Positions 15,196 through 20,853 of a stretch of DNA of 20,853 nucleotides are shown in pieces; position 1 is the stretch's first letter; every line of letters starts with the position of its first letter. Source of the DNA: Clostridiaceae bacterium AF10-41. GTDB lineage: Bacteria > Bacillota > Clostridia > Clostridiales > Clostridiaceae. The notes under the pieces were generated by a model. That model did no database searches. It was not told the DNA's origin and worked only from the letters and a program-made list of their open reading frames with translations. The DNA lies in the NCBI GenBank assembly GCA_027686065.1, contig JAQCTH010000063.1, forward strand, positions 1-20,853, written 5' to 3'. A program made the translations under genes and the position numbers.

Positions 15196-18100
15196 ATGGA
15201 GTTAATTATTAAACCTAATTGGGATATTTTTAGAGCAAAGTTTAGTGAAAATCCACAAAATAACTTTGAGTGGTTTTGTTATTTATTATTCTGTAAAGAA
15301 TTTAAAATAAAGTATGGAATATTTCGATATAAGAATCAGTCAGCGATAGAAACAAATCCGATTGAATATAATGGTGATGTAATTTCCTGGCAAGCAAAAT
15401 TCTATGGAACACCGCTTTCGAATTATAAAAATGAATTAGAGAATACATTAAATAAAGTAAAAAGAGATTATCCTAATGTTAATAAAGTGTATTTCTATTC
15501 TAATCAGGAGTGGGGGCAGAATAAAGGGCAGATGCCTCAAGGACTAAAAGATATTGAAGCGTTAGCAAAAAAATTAGGTATTTGTTTAGAGTGGAAATTA
15601 GCTAGTTTCTTTGAATCAGAATTTGTAGTGTCAGAGAATAGAGTTATTTCAAGCCACTTTTTTACATCTGGAAAAAGTATATTTTCTATATTAGAAGAAA
15701 TGAATAAGCATAGTGAGAATTTATTAAAATACATAAATACTGGGACTTTTTTTAAAGATAAAAAAATTGAAATTAAGAGAGAGAATGAATTAAAACAACT
15801 CACTAATAATTCAGATCAAGTATGTATTATCAGTGGCGTGGGTGGAGTAGGAAAAACCGTTCTAGTAAAAAATATGTATGAGCAAATCAAAGAAAATGAC
15901 TCATTTTATATTTTTAAAGCAACTGAGTTTGAGTTAAGAAATATTAATGATATATTTGGGGAATATAACCTATATGATTTTCTAAGTGTTCATGAAGATG
16001 TAGTGAATAAAACAATAGTAGTTGATTCAGCTGAAAAACTACTAGACTTAAAAAATACAGAGCCATTTAAAGAGTTTTTATCGGCAATAGTTGAAGGCAA
16101 TTGGAAAGTAGTTTTTACTACTAGAGATGGCTATCTAAAAGATCTTAACTATCAATTCTTTGAGATTTATAAAATTGCTCCAATAAATATTGGAATATGC
16201 TCTCTAGAAGAGGAAGCGCTAATTACTATATCTAATGAAAATGGATTTAATCTACCTAAAGATAATAAGTTACTAGAGCTAATTAGGAATCCGTTTTATC
16301 TTAATGAATATTTAAAGTTTTATAATTATAATGATGATATTAATTATGTTGAATTCAAGTCAAGATTATGGGACCAAAGAGTAAAAAGAAGTAAGCCTGA
16401 AAGAGAAAAGTGCTTTTTAGAAATTGCATCTCAAAGAGCTAATACAGGTCAATTTTTTGTTGATGTAAAAACTGAGTATAGTCATTTTTGTGATGAATTA
16501 ATTAGAGATGGAATGTTAGGATATGAGGAAGTAGGCTATTTTATAACTCATGATATTTATGAGGAGTGGGCATTAGAAAAGATTATTAATAGAAAATTTA
16601 TGAATAGGTCTGATGAAAATGGTTTCTTTGTATCAATTGGAGAATCATTACCCATAAGAAGATGTTTAAGGAATTGGGTATCGGAGAAACTATTACTAGA
16701 AGACTATGAAATTATAGAATTTATTGAAAACACTATTAAGAATAAAAATATTGAGTCTTTTTGGAAAGATGAGTTATTTGCCTCGATTTTACTTTCGGAT
16801 TATTCAAGAGTTTTTTTTGAAGTTTTTAAGAATGAGTTACTGTCAAATAAATGTAGTCTATTAAAAAGATTAACGTTTATTTTAAGGATTGCTTGTAAGG
16901 AAGTAGATGATGAATTTTTCAGGAAATTGGGGTTAAAAGATATTGATATATTTACACTTGAATATATTTTAACAAAGCCCAAGGGAATAGGATGGGAGGC
17001 TTTAATTGAATTTGCTTATACTAATATAGAAACAATTGGTATTGAAAATATTAATTTTATTTTGCCTATAATTCATGATTGGAATGACAAAATAATAAGA
17101 GGAAATACTACTAGATGTGCAGGTCTTATTGCGCTTAAGTTTTATCAAGAGACTATCAGAAGGGATATTTACTATTCTAGAGATAATACACTAGAAACTA
17201 TATTAAAGACAATTATAAATGGCTCTTATGAATTAAAAACTGAATTAAATGATGTTATAACTGAAATACTAAAAAATAAATGGAAGAATCATAGAGATCC
17301 TTATTATGATTTAGCTAAGTTTATCTTGACAAAGATAGAGGGTTTACATATTTGTGGTGTATTACCTAATGAAGTTTTAAAGTTAGCTGATTTTTATTGG
17401 ACCTATACACCAAAAGAAAACCATTTGTTTCACAGTTGGAGGGATGAGGTTGAAGATAATTTTGGGATAGAAAAAGACTATGGGGATTATCATCCAGCCA
17501 GTGCCTATCAAAGTCCGATTTATCATCTACTTAAGGTTAACCCTAAAGCAACTATGGACTTCATAATAAATTTTACAAATAAATCTATAAAGAGTTATGT
17601 TTCTTCTGATTTAGCTTCTAGACTTGATACTGTAACTAAAGTTGAAGTTAAGTTTGGGGATGAAATTCATAAGGAGCAATACATTAGCCAGTGCTTGTGG
17701 GAGATCTACAGAGGAACAAGTTCTCCAGTAAGCCCTAATTTGTTACAATCTATTCACATGGCTTTAGAAAAGTTTCTTCTAGAAATTGCAGAGAAAACAG
17801 AGGCAGAAGTTCTGGTAAGTTGGTTAAATTATTTGATTGAAAACTCAGAAAGTGCTTCAATTACAGCTGTAGTGACAAGTGTTGTATTGGCTTATCCAGA
17901 AAAAACATTTAATACTGCAAAAGTCTTATTTAGAACTAGAGAATTTATTATCCATGATACTCATAGATTGCATTCAGAGCAAAGTGCTAGAAGACTATAT
18001 TCGATAGGAAAAAATTTTGGTATAAATACTGTATATGATAAAGAGCGGTTGATGACTTGTGATGATAAGCATCGTAAATGGAGCTTAGAAAGTATCTGTC

Positions 18101-19947
18101 TAAACTATCAAGTATTTTCAATGCAAGGATCATCTGAAGAAGAGGCTATGAAACGACAGGAAGTTATATGGACAATCCTTGATGATTATTATAGTAAATT
18201 ACCACCAGAGTCACAGCAAGATGAAGCAGACAAGACATGGAGATTGTTTTTAGCAAGAATGGATAGAAGGAAAATGAAAATTAATACTGAAGTCAGTGAT
18301 GATGGGGTTTTAATACAATTCGAGCCAGAGATAGAATCAGAAATAGCTGAGTTTAGAGAGGAAAGTCAAAAAGAGTACAACGAACGTATGAGATATGTTC
18401 CTTTAAAGTTATGGGCTGATTTTAAATATAAAAATGATGATAAATCTAAGGAATATGAAAAGTATAATAATAATCCTAAAGATGCAGTAGATGAAGCTAG
18501 AGAAATATTGAAAAAGATTAACGAGATTCGCAACCCAGATATATCTCAAGAAATACACGATGAAAATAATATATTTTATTTATTAAATTATCAAATTCCA
18601 TCATGTGTGTGTGCGGTATTAGTTGAGCACTATATTGATAAGTTGAATGATGAAGATAAAGAGTTTTGTAAGAACGTTATAATTGATAAAGTTATATCCT
18701 GTGTACAATCAAATTATTTTTATCAAGTAGGGGATGGGATGGAGGAAGCAATTTCTTCATTACCAAAACTAATGAAGTTATATCCTAATGAAAAAGAAAG
18801 TATTAAAGTATTACTATTACTTATACTATTTAAAGATGAATCTGTTGGCGGAATGTTATCAAATGAAAGATTTAATGCTTTTTCTATGATAGCAATTAAT
18901 AAAATGTGGGAAAAAGAATTTGATGATGCTAATTCATTGCTATTTGGTTATTTAATATTAAAGCAGAAATATGATAAATTAAAAGGTGAAATTAGAAAAG
19001 AAAATTCTAAAAATGGAGTGGTCCAATCTGATTTAGGGGATTTATTGAGCAGATTTTTGTCTGAAAATGATATGAACATAACTAAGATGATTAATAACGA
19101 ATTTTCGACTTCTGATATAGGGAGCATTGAAGAACTTGATTTGATCATATTATCGAATACTTTAAAGATGATGCCTATTAAATTAGAACAAAAAGATCAT
19201 ATGGATATTGCTTATGAAATAATTTCAGTTTTTGCAACAGAACTAACACAAGATAGGGATGATGATAAAGTTGATTATATGGTGCGTAATGAATTTTTAA
19301 AAAAATATGCTTGTATTGTTTTGAATTCAGAAAATGGTGAAGTAACAAATTTAATTCAACCATTTATCGATAAGTTCAACGTAACAGAGGCAATTGCAGA
19401 GATGTTTCAACAATTTATTTATGCTCAAGATAGAATAATGAGGTATGATAATTTTTGGAATGTGTGGAATCATTTTAAAGATAATATTATTGAAGTAGCA
19501 AATAAAAATAGTAATGCTTGGTACTTAGATAAAATTATTAAAAATTTTTTGTTTGCAGAAATACACTGGAACGATTCAATTAAAGAATGGCATTCATTTA
19601 AGGCAACAAACATGAGACTTATTAAATCAGTATCTGAAAATATTGGTAATAATCCCTCAGTTCTATATTCTATATCTAAGTTATTAAATGATATTGGGAG
19701 TCAATTTATCTCAGAAGGTGTAATATTGATAGCTAATATGTTATTGAAGTATCCCCAATATAGTAGTATAAAGCTTGAGGAGAATACTTCATATTATCTA
19801 GAAAACTTGTTAAGAAAGTATGTTTATCAGGAGCGAGATACAATTAAAAAAAATAAGCTATTAAAGAAAAAAACATTAGTTGTACTAAATTTTATTATAG
19901 AAAAAGGTTCTGCTGTAGGATATATTTTGAGAGAAACTATTATTTAG
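15196..19947 (+). CDS. Avs4-like antiphage STAND NTPase with Mrr-type nuclease domain
   Basis: A 1583-aa three-part protein. Residues about 1-150 form a restriction-endonuclease (Mrr-like PD-(D/E)XK) domain with the motif D61-X4-Q66-A-K68 (GDVISWQAKFY). Residues about 190-480 are a STAND P-loop NTPase: Walker A GVGGVGKT (214-221), Walker B TIVVDSAE with D277, sensor FTTR (R310), and an MHD-like ITHDIYEEWA with H452-D453. The remaining 1100 residues are helical repeats of the TPR-like ligand-sensing type. Architecture and length match Avs4, a phage-portal-sensing NTPase that oligomerises and cleaves DNA. Sensing of portal here is inferred from the family. ATG 15196 is chosen because GAGGAGG lies 7 nt upstream; ATG 15190 is only one base from it. 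The frame is intact and the gene stands alone, as Avs genes often do. Confidence 0.85.
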   Translation: MELIIKPNWDIFRAKFSENPQNNFEWFCYLLFCKEFKIKYGIFRYKNQSAIETNPIEYNGDVISWQAKFYGTPLSNYKNELENTLNKVKRDYPNVNKVYFYSNQEWGQNKGQMPQGLKDIEALAKKLGICLEWKLASFFESEFVVSENRVISSHFFTSGKSIFSILEEMNKHSENLLKYINTGTFFKDKKIEIKRENELKQLTNNSDQVCIISGVGGVGKTVLVKNMYEQIKENDSFYIFKATEFELRNINDIFGEYNLYDFLSVHEDVVNKTIVVDSAEKLLDLKNTEPFKEFLSAIVEGNWKVVFTTRDGYLKDLNYQFFEIYKIAPINIGICSLEEEALITISNENGFNLPKDNKLLELIRNPFYLNEYLKFYNYNDDINYVEFKSRLWDQRVKRSKPEREKCFLEIASQRANTGQFFVDVKTEYSHFCDELIRDGMLGYEEVGYFITHDIYEEWALEKIINRKFMNRSDENGFFVSIGESLPIRRCLRNWVSEKLLLEDYEIIEFIENTIKNKNIESFWKDELFASILLSDYSRVFFEVFKNELLSNKCSLLKRLTFILRIACKEVDDEFFRKLGLKDIDIFTLEYILTKPKGIGWEALIEFAYTNIETIGIENINFILPIIHDWNDKIIRGNTTRCAGLIALKFYQETIRRDIYYSRDNTLETILKTIINGSYELKTELNDVITEILKNKWKNHRDPYYDLAKFILTKIEGLHICGVLPNEVLKLADFYWTYTPKENHLFHSWRDEVEDNFGIEKDYGDYHPASAYQSPIYHLLKVNPKATMDFIINFTNKSIKSYVSSDLASRLDTVTKVEVKFGDEIHKEQYISQCLWEIYRGTSSPVSPNLLQSIHMALEKFLLEIAEKTEAEVLVSWLNYLIENSESASITAVVTSVVLAYPEKTFNTAKVLFRTREFIIHDTHRLHSEQSARRLYSIGKNFGINTVYDKERLMTCDDKHRKWSLESICLNYQVFSMQGSSEEEAMKRQEVIWTILDDYYSKLPPESQQDEADKTWRLFLARMDRRKMKINTEVSDDGVLIQFEPEIESEIAEFREESQKEYNERMRYVPLKLWADFKYKNDDKSKEYEKYNNNPKDAVDEAREILKKINEIRNPDISQEIHDENNIFYLLNYQIPSCVCAVLVEHYIDKLNDEDKEFCKNVIIDKVISCVQSNYFYQVGDGMEEAISSLPKLMKLYPNEKESIKVLLLLILFKDESVGGMLSNERFNAFSMIAINKMWEKEFDDANSLLFGYLILKQKYDKLKGEIRKENSKNGVVQSDLGDLLSRFLSENDMNITKMINNEFSTSDIGSIEELDLIILSNTLKMMPIKLEQKDHMDIAYEIISVFATELTQDRDDDKVDYMVRNEFLKKYACIVLNSENGEVTNLIQPFIDKFNVTEAIAEMFQQFIYAQDRIMRYDNFWNVWNHFKDNIIEVANKNSNAWYLDKIIKNFLFAEIHWNDSIKEWHSFKATNMRLIKSVSENIGNNPSVLYSISKLLNDIGSQFISEGVILIANMLLKYPQYSSIKLEENTSYYLENLLRKYVYQERDTIKKNKLLKKKTLVVLNFIIEKGSAVGYILRETII

Positions 19948-20055
19948 GGGTTGAGATAAATTAAATAAAAAGTAAGTTTTATTTTGATTGAATTTAATTT
20001 AATATCTAATAGTAGTGAGACATAATATAATGATAGTACAATGTTATTGTGATAT

Positions 20056-20145
20056 TTGAATAGAAATAAATTAGCATATATTAATGCAGGCATTTCAAAT
20101 TTTGATGAGTTTTTAGTTAGAGAAGAGCATTATAAATTTATATGA
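20056..20145 (+). pseudogene. Possible short coding remnant
   Basis: The 254-bp gap after the STAND gene contains a 29-codon open stretch starting at a TTG with no ribosome site. It encodes LNRNKLAYINAGISNFDEFL and then VREEHYKFI before a TGA. The composition looks protein-like, but it is too short to identify and may be chance. Nothing else was recognised in 19948-20146. Confidence 0.2.
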
Positions 20146-20146
20146 T

Positions 20147-20180
20147 AAAAAAGGATTAACGTTTTTAGCGTTGATCCTTT
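20147..20180 (-). terminator. Terminator of the 165-aa minus-strand gene
   Basis: On the minus strand AAAGGATCAACGC pairs with GTTAATCCTTT (20180-20169 with 20161-20150, one G-U) and is followed by six T. The plus-strand side has only a weak T-run, so it may also partly end the STAND transcript. Confidence 0.75.
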
Positions 20181-20201
20181 AATATAGTATACCTAGTTCC
20201 A

Positions 20202-20699
20202 TTAAAACTTTTTATAAATTTTTATTACTTCAATAAGATTACTAGCATCATTTATTATTACAGATGAAGTATCAGTTTTAACTATATTAGTTAATAGTTG
20301 TAGATCTTCAATAGTAATACTATTAGCATTTATAGTACCATCAGAATTAACTTGTATTTTAGAATAAATAACATCAATAGCCTTAGAATTACTAGAATTA
20401 TTAATAGCTAGTAGTTCTTTATAATGTATTTTAGCAGTATTTATTATTTCCGTTGATAATGAACTATATAAAATAGATTTCATTTCTGAAATAATAACTT
20501 TAGCATCAATAGTATTAAGGTTAGTATCAGCAATATTTAATGTTATTTTTTCAAGTTCATAGTTGAAAAAATTATCATCTAAAGTTTGTGAATTAATGTA
20601 ATACATATACTCAGAAACCTCTTTAGATATAAAATTTTCCATTTCTGATGTGATAGTAATAGTATCTCCTTGAGTGTTTAATTTAATTGAGTTTTTCAT
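20202..20699 (-). CDS. Hypothetical 165-aa protein
   Basis: A soluble, serine/threonine/asparagine- and isoleucine-rich protein that I do not recognise. It starts with a short strand-rich segment (SIKLNTQGDTITITSEMENF). Amphipathic helices follow to about residue 110. A second strand-like segment (VNSDGTINANSITIEDLQLL, about 118-137) and a C-terminal helix with a KKF end complete it. There is no signal peptide, membrane helix or cysteine. AGAAGGGA lies about 11 nt before the ATG, a rather long spacing. The gene has its own promoter and terminator, and opposes the STAND gene. Its composition, poor in charged catalytic residues, is compatible with a structural or phage-like protein, but no function is proposed. 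Confidence 0.65.
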   Translation of the reverse strand: MKNSIKLNTQGDTITITSEMENFISKEVSEYMYYINSQTLDDNFFNYELEKITLNIADTNLNTIDAKVIISEMKSILYSSLSTEIINTAKIHYKELLAINNSSNSKAIDVIYSKIQVNSDGTINANSITIEDLQLLTNIVKTDTSSVIINDASNLIEVIKIYKKF

Positions 20700-20742
20700 T
20701 TTTAATCATATCCCTTCTTAGTTAAATTTTTAATTCTTATGT

Positions 20743-20771
20743 AATATAATCAGGGATTTAAAACATTTCAA
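20743..20771 (-). promoter_or_regulatory. Promoter of the 165-aa gene
   Basis: On the minus strand TTGAAA (20771-20766) and TATATT (20748-20743) are exactly 17 bp apart, 44 nt before the coding start. To the right, 20772-20853 is AT-rich with T-runs and no gene. Confidence 0.65.
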
Positions 20772-20853
20772 GTTTTTATATAGATTTTTTTGATTTTTTT
20801 CGATTATTGAAAAATTATCAAATTATTAGCAAAATGTAGAAATATAAAACAAT

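Overview
The window is AT-rich throughout, has strong purine-rich ribosome-binding sites (GGAGG-type) and many hairpin-plus-U-run terminators, and encodes Firmicute-type proteins including a strict/facultative anaerobe's hybrid-cluster protein. This fits a Clostridium sensu stricto-like chromosome; the species cannot be told from the sequence alone.

Left part (1-7186), housekeeping-like genes: the 3' end of an unrecognised membrane-protein gene and its terminator; an ECF-transporter S component (niacin-type is a guess) with a palindrome over its -10 box; a YjjU/RssA-like patatin phospholipase; a convergent GNAT acetyltransferase sharing a bidirectional terminator; and the sbcD-sbcC exonuclease operon (1-nt gap).

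Middle part (7187-13754): an unrecognised 179-aa protein; a gene-poor stretch holding a start-less coding remnant and a perfect inverted repeat; an AraC-family regulator divergent from a MATE efflux pump; hcp (hybrid-cluster protein) under a near-ideal HcpR-type activator site; a three-helix small membrane protein; and a zinc-ribbon/DUF1801 protein.

Right part (13755-20853), accessory/defence-like: a 54-aa protein plus a frameshifted zeta-toxin-like kinase, bracketed by two ~100-bp direct repeats (about 85% identical by hand alignment). The second repeat lies upstream of a very large (1583 aa) Mrr-nuclease/STAND NTPase gene that looks like the antiphage protein Avs4. Each repeat begins with the same promoter-like spacing and then a hairpin. 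The two repeats therefore look like a shared leader or small RNA placed before two independent defence genes, and this is the least explained structure in the window. An unrecognised 165-aa protein with its own promoter and terminator follows on the minus strand.

No rRNA, tRNA, CRISPR array or intact insertion sequence was recognised.
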